A stretch of 16,201 nucleotides of DNA from SURF-55 sp040755195 (GCA_040755195.1 JBFMBL010000056.1:1-16201); one strand, 5' to 3'. Positions 7,130-13,481 are shown, numbered from the stretch's first letter. Program-made: numbers and translations. The notes: a model not told the origin generated them from the letters alone.

Positions 7130-7230
7130 AGTTCAAGGTTTACGTTCAAGGTTCAACGTGCAAGGTGTGACGTCCGACGTGCGACGTCCGACGTACAAGG
7201 TACAAGGAACAAGGTGTAAGGTGCGATGTT
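7130..7230. repeat. word-repeat upstream of the atp operon
   Basis: Tandem-like degenerate words: GTTCAAGGTT, ACGTTCAAGG, GTGCAAGGTG, then GACGTCCGACGTGCGACGTC, then ACAAGGTACAAGGAACAAGG. The segment GTCCGACGTGCGACGTCCGA (7172-7191) matches the reverse complement of 1-20 at 19 of 20 bases, so the operon is bracketed by an inverted pair. The gene-free region 7125-7515 also holds other word clusters: GTTACG/GTTGCGGG words near 7320-7350, GGATGGAGGATGAAGG-type words near 7370-7395, and the inverted GTTCAA words at 7487-7523. I see no convincing promoter for atpB in it, though one must exist. Confidence 0.8.
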
Positions 7231-7486
7231 GAGGTTTTTATTCAGATTGATGGTGCCGCTTGCTGCATGAGTAACTACTTTGACATTCTCTCCCTATCAT
7301 TCCACGGTTATGCGGGGTACGAAACAAGTTACGAGTTACGGATTGCGGGTTGCGGGCCGAAAGAGAAAGGATGGAGGATGAAGGCGGAAGGATGAAAAAA
7401 TGCAAGGCGCCGGTAGGCCGGTAACAATCGGAGGACGAAAATCGCCTTGCCTTCTGTTTCATCCACAAAAATAGCTTGATTTCTTA

Positions 7487-7523
7487 ACTATGAACGTTGA
7501 ACTATGAACCTTGAACTATGAAA
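7487..7523. repeat. GTTCAA word-repeat, inverted relative to 7130-7230
   Basis: AACTATGAACGTTGAACTAT and CTTGAACTATGAAAG are tandem forms of the complement of GTTCAAGGTTCA. They face the copy at 7130-7160, so the two bracket the intergenic region between atpB and the flavoprotein gene. The end overlaps the last codons of the flavoprotein gene. Confidence 0.75.
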
Positions 7524-8664
7524 GTTTATGAGCGGTTTTGAGAAATGCCGTCGGAAACCGCTTGATGCAGGAGCGGAAGAACTCGGCGTAGGTCAAGTCA
7601 CCCGCGACCGTCCGAATAAAGGCGTCCGCCAGGTCCGGCTGGCGTTCGAGGAAGCGGTGGAAAAGGCCGGGCGCCGGGTAAAACAGGCGGGCGATGCGGT
7701 AGGCGGTAAGCATCTCGGGTCCTAGTGTCCTTCGCACCAGGTCAGTGTACTCCCGCAGGTCCGGCTGCAGCTTTCTCATTTGCGCGCTGATTACTTCCGC
7801 CGCCAGGCGCGCACTGTAAAGGGCGGCATATATTCCCTCCCCTGTTAAAGCGTCGGCAAGGCCTGCGGCGTCCCCCACAACCAGGGCACGGCCCCGGTGC
7901 AGGTTATCCGGTTTCGGGTTGTAGGGGATAATCCAACCGCGTGCGGTCAAAACGGATACCGAATCTGCAAGACCTTCCGCATGGATAACCTTGCCGAGTA
8001 GGGAATGCAGCCCCTTGAAGCGGGGGGATATGCTGCCGGCCCCAAGCGAAAGGCGGTCGGCCTTTGGGAAAACCCAGGTAAAGGTTCCCGGGGCCAGCCC
8101 GTAATCCACCTTGATCCTGCCCCGGTTTCGCGCCAGCCTTTCGGGGGATACCGGAACCTCCTTCTCCAGAGTGATGGCCACCCTTTTTTTTCGGGCGAGC
8201 CTGAGGGTGCGGGCAACAACGCTGAACGCGCCGTCCGCGCCCGCCAGGAACAGTCCATCCCACTGTTTTCCGGCGGCGCTTACCGATACCCCGTCGCCGG
8301 TCACTTCGACCTTATTAATCCGGACCCTGTCACGGACTTCCGCGCCGGCTTCTACGGCCCTGTCCACCAGGAAGGCGTCGAAACGATCCCTGCTGACCGT
8401 GTACACCACGGGCAAGTCGCGCGTGATCGTGATCGGCCGCGTCTGGTTGTGGGTCAGAACCACCGTGCTGATCTCGTCTTCTATCACCGGTTCCAGGCTG
8501 AAATCGACAAACCTGCACGCCTTGGGCGACACGCCTCCGGCGCACAGCTTGTACCGGGGGAGGCGCTCTTTTTCCAGAAGCAGGACGCTTATTTTTGCGC
8601 GGGCCAGCAGATAGGCCAGGAAGGCTCCCGCGGGCCCGGCGCCGATGATGATTACCTGGTGCAC
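7516..8664 (-). CDS. geranylgeranyl reductase family FAD-dependent oxidoreductase
   Basis: Flavoprotein of the family that saturates isoprenoid chains of lipids or quinones; relatives also hydroxylate or epoxidise aromatic substrates, so the substrate is not known. The 382-residue product has the N-terminal FAD dinucleotide-binding motif VIIIGAGPAGAF (4-15) and the family motif PRYKLCAGGVSP (36-47). The second FAD motif GDAAGLADALTGEG lies at 264-277, and the short C-terminal helical region is typical of this family. The GTG start at 8664 has GGAGG 7 bases upstream. It is on the same strand as the atp operon but separated by about 390 bases of repeats, so co-transcription is doubtful. In Clostridia such genes may act on menaquinone or polyprenyl side chains; this is inference. 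Confidence 0.85.
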   Translation of the reverse strand: MHQVIIIGAGPAGAFLAYLLARAKISVLLLEKERLPRYKLCAGGVSPKACRFVDFSLEPVIEDEISTVVLTHNQTRPITITRDLPVVYTVSRDRFDAFLVDRAVEAGAEVRDRVRINKVEVTGDGVSVSAAGKQWDGLFLAGADGAFSVVARTLRLARKKRVAITLEKEVPVSPERLARNRGRIKVDYGLAPGTFTWVFPKADRLSLGAGSISPRFKGLHSLLGKVIHAEGLADSVSVLTARGWIIPYNPKPDNLHRGRALVVGDAAGLADALTGEGIYAALYSARLAAEVISAQMRKLQPDLREYTDLVRRTLGPEMLTAYRIARLFYPAPGLFHRFLERQPDLADAFIRTVAGDLTYAEFFRSCIKRFPTAFLKTAHKLS

Positions 8665-8906
8665 GGATATTCCTCCGGAAAGAGTTCAAGCTTTAATAAT
8701 GTTCAACGGTGGATAGTTCAAGTCGCCAAATGCCTTCAAAGCCAAGGCCGGCTCTATCGGTAGTCTTTCCGTATCGGCGGTGTTTGCGCAGGTTTTACAG
8801 AAAAATTACATAGGAGTGCTCATGCCGCATTCAGCGGCACCATGACGGATGAAAACCGGCGCAGAAAGGATTTACCTGTTATCCGGTATTGATTGTCTTG
8901 AATCAT

Positions 8907-8932
8907 GGCGTTCTTGGCGTCTTGGCGGTGAG
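8907..8932 (-). repeat. dispersed word ACCGCCAAGACGCCAAGAAC
   Basis: On the minus strand CTCACCGCCAAGACGCCAAG continues with AACGCC. This string type (CCAAGA with C spacers) is one I recognise as a recurrent intergenic sequence in many environmental bacteria; its function is unknown to me. It lies left of the toxin-antitoxin pair and points away from it. The rest of 8665-8954 holds three GTTCAA words (8684-8722) and no gene that I can support. Confidence 0.65.
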
Positions 8933-8954
8933 ATTTTATTTCCTTAGAAGGAGC

Positions 8955-8983
8955 TTGACGCGATTCTTGGTAAGGGAAATAAT
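8955..8983 (+). promoter_or_regulatory. predicted sigma-A-type promoter of vapBC
   Basis: TTGACG (8955-8960), 17 bases, AATAAT (8978-8983). Both hexamers differ from the consensus at one base. Transcription would begin about 15 bases before the antitoxin start, and the ribosome binding site AAGGAG (8991-8996) lies in this very short leader, where an antitoxin bound at the promoter could repress. Confidence 0.55.
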
Positions 8984-9004
8984 AAATAATAAGGAGTGAG
9001 ATTA

Positions 9005-9277
9005 ATGTTAAGGACAAGGGTAACAAGTAAGGGACAGATTACGGTGCCGGCGGCTGTCCGGCAGAAGCTTAATGTTAAACCGGGAGACGACCTTTTATTC
9101 GAGGTGGAAAACGGGGAGGCCAGAGTGAGAGTTATTCAACGCAAGCGCCTTACTGAGCTTTATGCCTCTTTGCCCGCTAAAAGGCCCTATCCCGGAAAGG
9201 ATGGTGTACGACGAGAGGTCGCCGAAGAGGTTGCCCGGCGGATTTTGCGGAAGGGACAGAAGGAGCGGAAAGAATAG
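9005..9277 (+). CDS. AbrB/MazE-type (SpoVT-AbrB fold) antitoxin
   Basis: Small DNA-binding antitoxin that neutralises the PIN toxin encoded next to it and probably represses the promoter. The 90-residue product begins MLRTRVTSKGQITVPAAVRQ, the hallmark swapped-hairpin AbrB fold (VTSKGQITVP, then LNVKPGDDLLFEV). A basic, helical C-terminal tail (about residues 50-90) should be the toxin-wrapping part. The ATG at 9005 is chosen because AAGGAG sits 8 bases upstream; the GTG at 8996 lies inside that binding site. The toxin gene follows with no spacer. Typical length and arrangement for VapB-like antitoxins. Confidence 0.9.
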   Translation: MLRTRVTSKGQITVPAAVRQKLNVKPGDDLLFEVENGEARVRVIQRKRLTELYASLPAKRPYPGKDGVRREVAEEVARRILRKGQKERKE

Positions 9278-9679
9278 ATGCGGCGCTTGTGGGTTGACGC
9301 TAACGTGATTCTCCGGTTTGTTACCGGCGATCCTCCAGAGATGGCGGAGAAAGCGCTTGGGTTGATGAGGCAGGCGGAAAAAGAGGAGATTCTACTCCAG
9401 CTCTCGCCGCTGGTTATTGCAGAGGTTGTGTGGGTGCTCGGTTCCTTTTACAAGTTCTCAAGAGAGCGGATTGCAGAAATACTGGCCTCATTTGTGACGG
9501 CGAAGGGAGTATTCGTGGCGGATCCTGACCTAATGGTTTCTGCGCTGACAAAAATGGCTGTCAAGAATGTAGATTTCGTCGACGCGTTCCTTGCCGAGGT
9601 CGCCCTATCTTCGGGGGATGCGGTATGCTCCTTCGATGAGGATTTCAACCGTCTGGGAGTGGAACGGATAATGCCCTAA
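9278..9679 (+). CDS. PIN-domain ribonuclease toxin (VapC-like)
   Basis: Predicted metal-dependent RNase of a type II toxin-antitoxin pair; VapC enzymes commonly cleave tRNA or rRNA, but the target here is unknown. The 133 residues contain all PIN acidic positions: D7 in WVDANVILRF, E49 in VIAEVVWVL, D102 in DFVDAFLA and D120 in CSFDEDF. It therefore looks catalytically intact. The ATG follows the antitoxin stop directly (TAGATG), so translation is coupled and toxin output depends on antitoxin translation. A perfect hairpin lies 107 bases downstream. Confidence 0.92.
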   Translation: MRRLWVDANVILRFVTGDPPEMAEKALGLMRQAEKEEILLQLSPLVIAEVVWVLGSFYKFSRERIAEILASFVTAKGVFVADPDLMVSALTKMAVKNVDFVDAFLAEVALSSGDAVCSFDEDFNRLGVERIMP

Positions 9680-9702
9680 CCCGGACAAGCCGGAACCAAT
9701 TT

Positions 9703-9735
9703 TTAACCACAGAGACACAGAGAACACGGAGAAAT
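9703..9735 (+). repeat. dispersed word TTAACCACAGAGACACAGAG
   Basis: TTAACCACAGAGACACAGAG continues with AACACGGAGAAAT. I recognise this string as a recurrent intergenic sequence in many unrelated environmental genomes. It lies right of the toxin-antitoxin pair and points outward. It has the same internal period as the copy at 8907-8932, with ACAG replacing GCCA. Confidence 0.7.
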
Positions 9736-9785
9736 CATAATAGCTTCATAGCCTTCTTCTTCGGATGCCTTCCTTAAAGAACGTG

Positions 9786-9820
9786 TTAGGTAAGAGACGG
9801 GAAACCCGTCTCTTACCTAA
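9786..9820. terminator. perfect 16-bp hairpin downstream of vapC
   Basis: TTAGGTAAGAGACGGG, loop AAA, CCCGTCTCTTACCTAA. It is followed by TTTCGTT, only a short T tract, so it may terminate weakly or serve as a transcript-stabilising or repeat element. Both arms are perfect, which is unusual for a simple terminator. The gene-free stretch 9680-9950 otherwise holds the word repeat at 9703-9735 and a TATAAT at 9912-9917 without a clear -35 box. Confidence 0.6.
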
Positions 9821-9950
9821 TTTCGTTAAGTATGATGACGTAAAACAAAGTTATTCGGAATTCGAATTCAAATCCTTGCGGTCTTTATATCAGGTAATAG
9901 TATTTAAGCAATATAATAGATTAAAATAAACTCAGGGGGAAAATAAAAAA

Positions 9951-10358
9951 ATGATACCTGGATGGGTACGGGAGTCTGCCGTTACATTAGCAATAATCTG
10001 CCTTTTAGTAATAAATTGGCACCTGGAAATTATCAGTAAAAAGATGTTTGAAACCATGCAGCTTACTACCGAATTAACCATTTTATTCTATCTTAATGTT
10101 CTTATAATCGGTTTTCTCGGTTTTTTTCTTGGGAGGCAAATTTCGCTCCAGCCAAACTTCAGCAAGGTAAAATTAATAGCTCATGGTGTACCGGCCTTTG
10201 TCATAGCCTTTACTCCACCTTCTGTTTTATTAATGTCCGTTTGGATACCAATTAGCGTAAAAGCCTTTTTATTGAACCCAAGCACCCGAACTTTAGCCGC
10301 TGTGTGGTTCGGTTTAACTGTATCTACAATGAAAACTTTGTCCGGAAAAAGGCAATAA
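9951..10358 (+). CDS. small integral membrane protein, unknown
   Basis: I do not recognise this 135-residue protein. It is strongly hydrophobic, with likely membrane segments at about residues 8-26 (AVTLAIICLLVINW), 42-63 (LTILFYLNVLIIGFLGFFLG), 80-108 (a long stretch with an internal PP) and possibly 112-125. A basic tail (KTLSGKRQ) ends it. The ATG at 9951 has AGGGGGA about 10 bases upstream, and a TATAAT lies at 9912-9917. The gene stops 1 base before the stop codon of a convergent transposase remnant, so its 3' end may be a junction with that element. Holin-like or orphan membrane function is possible but unsupported. Confidence 0.65.
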   Translation: MIPGWVRESAVTLAIICLLVINWHLEIISKKMFETMQLTTELTILFYLNVLIIGFLGFFLGRQISLQPNFSKVKLIAHGVPAFVIAFTPPSVLLMSVWIPISVKAFLLNPSTRTLAAVWFGLTVSTMKTLSGKRQ

Positions 10359-10359
10359 C

Positions 10360-10659
10360 TCAACTTTCGCAGTAACAAACAGCCAGCCGTTCCTTGAAAA
10401 ATGAAGGCAGACCGCTGATCAGGTAGTCGATCAGCTTGCGGATTTCCGCTTCTGACAATTGCAGATGCTCTTGTAAGAACTGCTCAAGCAGGGATAAAAG
10501 CCTCTGCAGCGCCTCTACCAAGCTGATATCCTGCAACTCATCACAACAGATGTAGAACAGGTTGCCGATGGTTCTCGGGTCTTGGCCGCACCGGCTTTCA
10601 AGAGCCAGCATAATGTACCGGATAAACACGACGGCTGTGTGGGCCACCATGGCATCATA
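10360..10659 (-). pseudogene. C-terminal remnant of a DDE (IS4-like) transposase
   Basis: The minus-strand reading frame from about 10659 gives YDAMVAHTAVVFIRYIMLAL, then ALESRCGQDPRTIGNLFYICCDEL and a helical tail to the stop at 10360. This is the C-terminal portion typical of IS4-like transposases of Clostridia, with the catalytic E region and tail but none of the N-terminal two thirds. Upstream codons (DSPLSLC) are encoded by the REP-like string at 10663-10680, so homology stops there. No terminal inverted repeat is visible downstream. The family call is from memory of similar sequences, and the exact IS family is uncertain. Confidence 0.7.
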
Positions 10660-10662
10660 GCA

Positions 10663-10680
10663 CAGTGACAGGGGACTGTC
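10663..10680. repeat. REP-like string at the transposase/intron junction
   Basis: CAGTGACAGGGGACTGTC, a short imperfect palindrome. Its first 14 bases (CAGTGACAGGGGAC) recur exactly at 15981-15994. It sits precisely where transposase homology ends and intron-like sequence begins. Confidence 0.7.
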
Positions 10681-11535
10681 GTATGTCCAGCGAAGGCTGG
10701 CATGTTCAGCAGGGGGCAGACCTGCCAGGGAAAGAACCAGGTCCCTGTAGCTTGATTAGCGAGGGGGAACTGTCTGGCGAAGGCAACATGGACGACCGGA
10801 AACTGGTTGAAACGGAAGCACACTCCGGCGGGGTAGTAGTGGCAGCACGGGAACGAGGACATGCCAAGCAACTGGAGAAGCCTTCCCCGTCCCGGACGAG
10901 AAATCGCGGAAGAGAAGGTAAGCCCTATAACCGCAGAAACGGGAAGTGGGCTGAAGACGGGAGGGTGGCGGAGGGGTTCGCAATAGTGATGATAGCGGGT
11001 AATGCCGCCGGAGCGAAGGGACCCTGCTATTCGTAATCCTTCGATAAAAGCGGGAGGCAAGGACGAAATGACAAAAGCGTCCGTAAGATTGCAGGACCTG
11101 AGAAGAAGGATATACATCGAGGCGAAGTCTGAACCAACTGGCGGTTCTGGGGACTCTACGTCCACGTATGCAAAATGGAAACTTTGCAGGAAGCCTACAG
11201 ACTGGCGAAGAGGAACAACGGTGCGCCGGGAATAGATGGCACAACCTTCGGGGACATCGAGCGCAGCGGAGTGGAGGAATACCTCCGGAATATTCAGGAA
11301 GAACTAATCGCAGGAACATATCAACCCATGCTCAACCGCAGAAAGGAAATACCAAAGGGCGGAGGTAAAGTCAGAACACTGGGAATACCCGCCATCCGGG
11401 ACAGGGTAGTACAGGGAGCCATAAAGCTGATCCTGGAGCCGATATTCGAAGTCGACTTTCAGGACGGGTCATACGGTTATCGTCCCAAGCGGACGCCTCA
11501 CGAAGCCGTAGACAGAGTATCAATAGCAATACTTG
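10681..11535 (+). mobile_element. 5' fragment of a group II intron with broken maturase
   Basis: From GTATGTCC at 10681 (a plausible variant of the GUGYG intron 5' end) a structured, purine-rich non-coding stretch of about 390 bases leads to a group II intron reverse transcriptase frame at 11068. This is the layout of ribozyme domains I-III followed by an ORF in domain IV. The reverse transcriptase homology ends at about 11535, and domains V and VI are absent. The ribozyme part is assigned by position, GC-rich helices and phrases such as GGAAACTGGTTGAAACGGAA, not by folding. The 5' boundary is approximate. Confidence 0.65.
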
Positions 11536-11579
11536 TCTGTCATAGGGACGGTTCCACTGACAATATTGACAAGCCATGA
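11068..11579 (+). pseudogene. ltrA: group II intron reverse transcriptase/maturase, frameshifted and truncated
   Basis: The frame starting ATG at 11068 gives MTKASVRLQDLRRRIYIEAK and SEPT, then breaks. One base is missing near 11137, after which the next frame continues WRFWGLYVHVCKMETLQEAY, the expected continuation. Reverse transcriptase blocks follow: NNGAPGIDGTTF, YQPMLNRRKEIPKGGGKVRT, LGIPAIRDRVVQGAIKLILE and GSYGYRPKRTPHEAVDRVS. Homology ends at about 11535 before the YxDD catalytic block. The remaining codons to the stop at 11579 come from the REP-like repeat at 11539-11561. The intact protein would be several times longer, so this copy is dead twice over. Confidence 0.88.
11539..11561. 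repeat. REP-like 23-mer, copy 1
   Basis: Begins GTCATAGGGACGGTT and ends CCACTGAC. Its reverse complement matches 12870-12892 at 21 of 23 bases (shared AACCGTCCCTATGAC). It lies directly at the truncation point of the intron reverse transcriptase. The following 11562-11774 holds no gene I can support. Confidence 0.8.
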
Positions 11580-11774
11580 TTAGAGTTCGCAAATAAGGCG
11601 TCCAGGTGAATTTATGGAGTTTTCCGGAAGGAATTCCGACCTATTGTGTAGTAGACCTAAATTAAACTGATAAAGGCTAACAAGCAGATCCAGCGGATGC
11701 GGACAAACGAGTTTTAGCTTTAGATATTGGTAATTACCGCGTCGCTGATATAGATCATAAGGCGGCACGGTACG

Positions 11775-12191
11775 ATGAAAGAAGAAGATCGTATTCTCGA
11801 GAAACTCCGCAAGATAGAAGCGCTTTTCGCGGGTGCTACAACTCCTGGAGAAAGGAAGGCCGCAGAAGCTGCCAAGGAACGTATCCGTGAAAAGCTAAAA
11901 AACATCCAGAGGGCTGAAGAGAAAACCGAGTGGAAGTTCTCACTGAACAATCCCTGGTCCCGCAAACTTTTGATTGCATTGCTTCGGCGTTACGATGTTG
12001 TACCTTACCGCAGGTATGGCCAGCGGCGAACTACTGTGATGGCAAGAATGCCCCGCACATTTGCTGAGCAAATTTTCTTGCCGGAGTTCGAATCACTCAA
12101 TGAAATCCTGCTTGGGCATCTGGATCAGTTGGCAGAACAGATCATTCAAAAAGGAATTTTTAAGAACACCTCTGATGCAGAAGAGAAATAA
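11775..12191 (+). CDS. conserved hypothetical protein, DUF2786-like helical N-terminus
   Basis: A 138-residue soluble protein. The N-terminal third is helical and charged (ILEKLRKIEALFAGATTPGE, then RKAAEAAKERIREKL), resembling the DUF2786 type. The middle holds NPWSRKLLIALLRRYDVVPY followed by an Arg-rich RRYGQRRTTVMARMPRTF. The C-terminus is helical (LNEILLGHLDQLAEQIIQ). I have a memory of conserved hypothetical proteins with this layout in diverse bacteria, but no function. AAGGCGG lies 9 bases before the ATG. An attC-like hairpin begins 19 bases after the stop, the spacing seen in integron gene cassettes. Confidence 0.75.
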   Translation: MKEEDRILEKLRKIEALFAGATTPGERKAAEAAKERIREKLKNIQRAEEKTEWKFSLNNPWSRKLLIALLRRYDVVPYRRYGQRRTTVMARMPRTFAEQIFLPEFESLNEILLGHLDQLAEQIIQKGIFKNTSDAEEK

Positions 12192-12209
12192 AACGCCATT
12201 TTTTACGGT

Positions 12210-12273
12210 GTCCAACAAATGACTCCAGTCGGACGCGGGCAATCGCTTACGCGGCTGAGCTTCGGCGTTCTTG
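12210..12273 (+). repeat. integron attC-like site
   Basis: A 64-base stretch beginning GTCCAAC (12210-12216), an exact fit to the attC R'' core RYYYAAC. It continues CAAATGACTCCAGTCGGACG and ends GCGGCTGAGCTTCGGCGTTC. The inner arms CGCG/CGCG and parts of CAGTCGG/GCGGCTGAG pair with an unpaired base, as attC arms do. The 3' core GTTCTTG fits the consensus GTTRRRY poorly (only GTT). Only one site is visible and no integrase is in the window, so this is a candidate only. Confidence 0.45.
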
Positions 12274-12330
12274 GGTGGACGTCTTGCCACCACAAGGAGA
12301 AACAAAGAAAGGCTGAAAGAAGGACTACCG

Positions 12331-12675
12331 ATGAAGAAATCTCCACGAGCAAAGAGTAAACAGCATTTATCTCCAAGATTTCGCTTTGAACCAGGTAGCT
12401 ACGGCGGTGTTGGGAGTTTTATGTCATCTATCGCAAATTTGAAGCAAATCGCTCCAAACAAATGGGATTATCACTTTGTTCTCGTAAAGCCTGATGTGCA
12501 ATATCGGCAAGAAGATACGGCGGTTTCAGAAGCAGAGAGAGATTTGGATATGGCTTTTCGCCTGAAGCAACAATCCGGATCTGACCACGTCGTAGCTGAA
12601 TACCTTCGCGCACAGGGATATGTCAGCGTAACAAACTTCAATATTGTGAAAGGCCCAAAAAGTAATAGACAGTAG
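12331..12675 (+). CDS. hypothetical protein
   Basis: I do not recognise this 114-residue protein. The N-terminus is strongly basic (MKKSPRAKSKQHLSPRFRFE), followed by a Gly/Ser segment (PGSYGGVGSFMSSIANLKQI), a beta-like WDYHFVLVKPDVQY, an acidic helix (AVSEAERDLDMAFRLKQQ) and VVAEYLRAQGYVSVTNFNIV. It is soluble, with no signal peptide. The ATG at 12331 has AAGGA 7 bases upstream. A longer in-frame start upstream would read through the attC-like region and is less likely. It follows the attC-like site by 57 bases in the same direction, as a next cassette gene would, but no attC-like site follows it. Confidence 0.6.
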   Translation: MKKSPRAKSKQHLSPRFRFEPGSYGGVGSFMSSIANLKQIAPNKWDYHFVLVKPDVQYRQEDTAVSEAERDLDMAFRLKQQSGSDHVVAEYLRAQGYVSVTNFNIVKGPKSNRQ

Positions 12676-12694
12676 AAATGAGGCGCTAACGTTC

Positions 12695-12937
12695 ATGGCT
12701 GAGTGCATTGATAGAGCGGAATTCATTCGCCGTATTGCAAAACGCATGGAAACCGACGAAGAGACTGCCGCCAAATGGATCGACGCCATTTTCGATACCA
12801 TGTATAATGTCTTTAAAAGAGGCAAAGGAATTACACTTTCTGTTAAGAGATTATATGCAGAACCTTTATGTCAGGAGAACCGTCCCTATGACATTTGCGG
12901 GGTTCATCGTGATCTCAAATATGCTCATTATAAATAG
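12695..12937 (+). pseudogene. truncated HU/IHF-like DNA-binding protein
   Basis: Residues 1-48 (MAECIDRAEFIRRIAKRMET, then DEETAAKWIDAIFDTMYNVF and KRGKGITL) match the helical N-terminal half of HU-family histone-like proteins. At about residue 49 (near 12841), where the family continues with GFG and the DNA-binding arms, the sequence changes to unrelated codons (SVKRLYAEPLCQ...) and ends at 12937. The break lies about 28 bases before a REP-like 23-mer. Without arms it should not bind DNA normally. The remaining frame overlaps the start of the next gene. Confidence 0.7.
12870..12892. repeat. REP-like 23-mer, copy 2
   Basis: GTCAGGAG followed by AACCGTCCCTATGAC; 21 of 23 bases match the reverse complement of 11539-11561. 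It overlaps the start codon of the next gene (ATG at 12888) and supplies AGGAG as its ribosome binding site. Confidence 0.8.
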
Positions 12938-13481
12938 CGCCCGCGGCAAGTGCTATGACGATCCGTCGATCATTCCCGCAAACCGGGTCGGTTTGCTGCT
13001 GGGTGCGGCTAAGTTTATTCCAAACGGCGCCCCGAACTCGTATTACACATACCGCATTGATGCGGCTTATGCCTTGCTTCGCGCGGGGAAAATAGAGAAG
13101 CTGATAATCAGCGGCGACAATCACCGAAGGGGATACAATGAACCGGAAATGATGAAAAAGGATTTGGTGCAAAGAGGGATAAGTCCCGATAGGCTCGTAT
13201 GCGACTATGCGGGCCTTAGAACTCTTGACTCGATAGTCCGGGCGAAAGAGGTCTTCGGCCAAAGTCGATTAACAATAATCAGTCAGCAGTTTCACAATGA
13301 ACGCGCCATCTATCTTGCAGAGCACCATGGTATATCCGCTATAGGATTTGACGCGAAAGACCCACGTTACCCATTCAGTTTAAAAACTAATACACGAGAA
13401 GTATTCGCACGTGCCAAATGCATTTTCGACCTGATGGTGAATAAGCAGCCCAAGTTCCTCGGCGAGCGAATCTCTGTGTAG
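12888..13481 (+). CDS. SanA/ElyC/YdcF-family (DUF218) envelope protein
   Basis: The family is linked to envelope barrier function and polyprenyl-carrier metabolism; E. coli SanA affects vancomycin exclusion. The 197 residues contain the family blocks in order: NRVGLLLGAAKF, YYTYRIDAAYALLRAGKI, LIISGDN, YNEPEMMKKDL, DYAGLRTLDSIVRAKEVF and ISQQFHNERAIYLAEHHGI. A hydrophobic N-terminus (TFAGFIVISNMLII) is a probable membrane anchor. E. coli SanA is about 40 residues longer, mainly at the C-terminus. The ATG at 12888 is chosen because AGGAG lies 10 bases upstream; both are inside the REP-like repeat. An open frame continues upstream through the HU remnant and is not homologous. The anchor may be shortened by the junction. 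Confidence 0.85.
   Translation: MTFAGFIVISNMLIINSARGKCYDDPSIIPANRVGLLLGAAKFIPNGAPNSYYTYRIDAAYALLRAGKIEKLIISGDNHRRGYNEPEMMKKDLVQRGISPDRLVCDYAGLRTLDSIVRAKEVFGQSRLTIISQQFHNERAIYLAEHHGISAIGFDAKDPRYPFSLKTNTREVFARAKCIFDLMVNKQPKFLGERISV

Noticed and set aside
7130..7230. CRISPR array
   Set aside because: Units are too short and degenerate, with no spacers of constant length and no cas genes.
7238..7468. Small minus-strand open frame upstream of atpB
   Set aside because: Built largely of word-repeat sequence, with no binding site and no similarity; could also be mistaken for an AtpI/AtpZ but has no membrane helices.
10515..11319. Minus-strand open frames opposite the group II intron
   Set aside because: They lie antisense to ribozyme and maturase sequence; Ser/Arg/Pro-rich shadows without homology.
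11580..11768. Minus-strand 62-codon frame between the intron fragment and the DUF2786-like gene
   Set aside because: No binding site and no recognised motif; the stretch may be an unrecognised element end.
12676..12694. Second attC after the hypothetical gene (GCGCTAACGTT)
   Set aside because: The core does not fit RYYYAAC at two positions and no paired arm follows.
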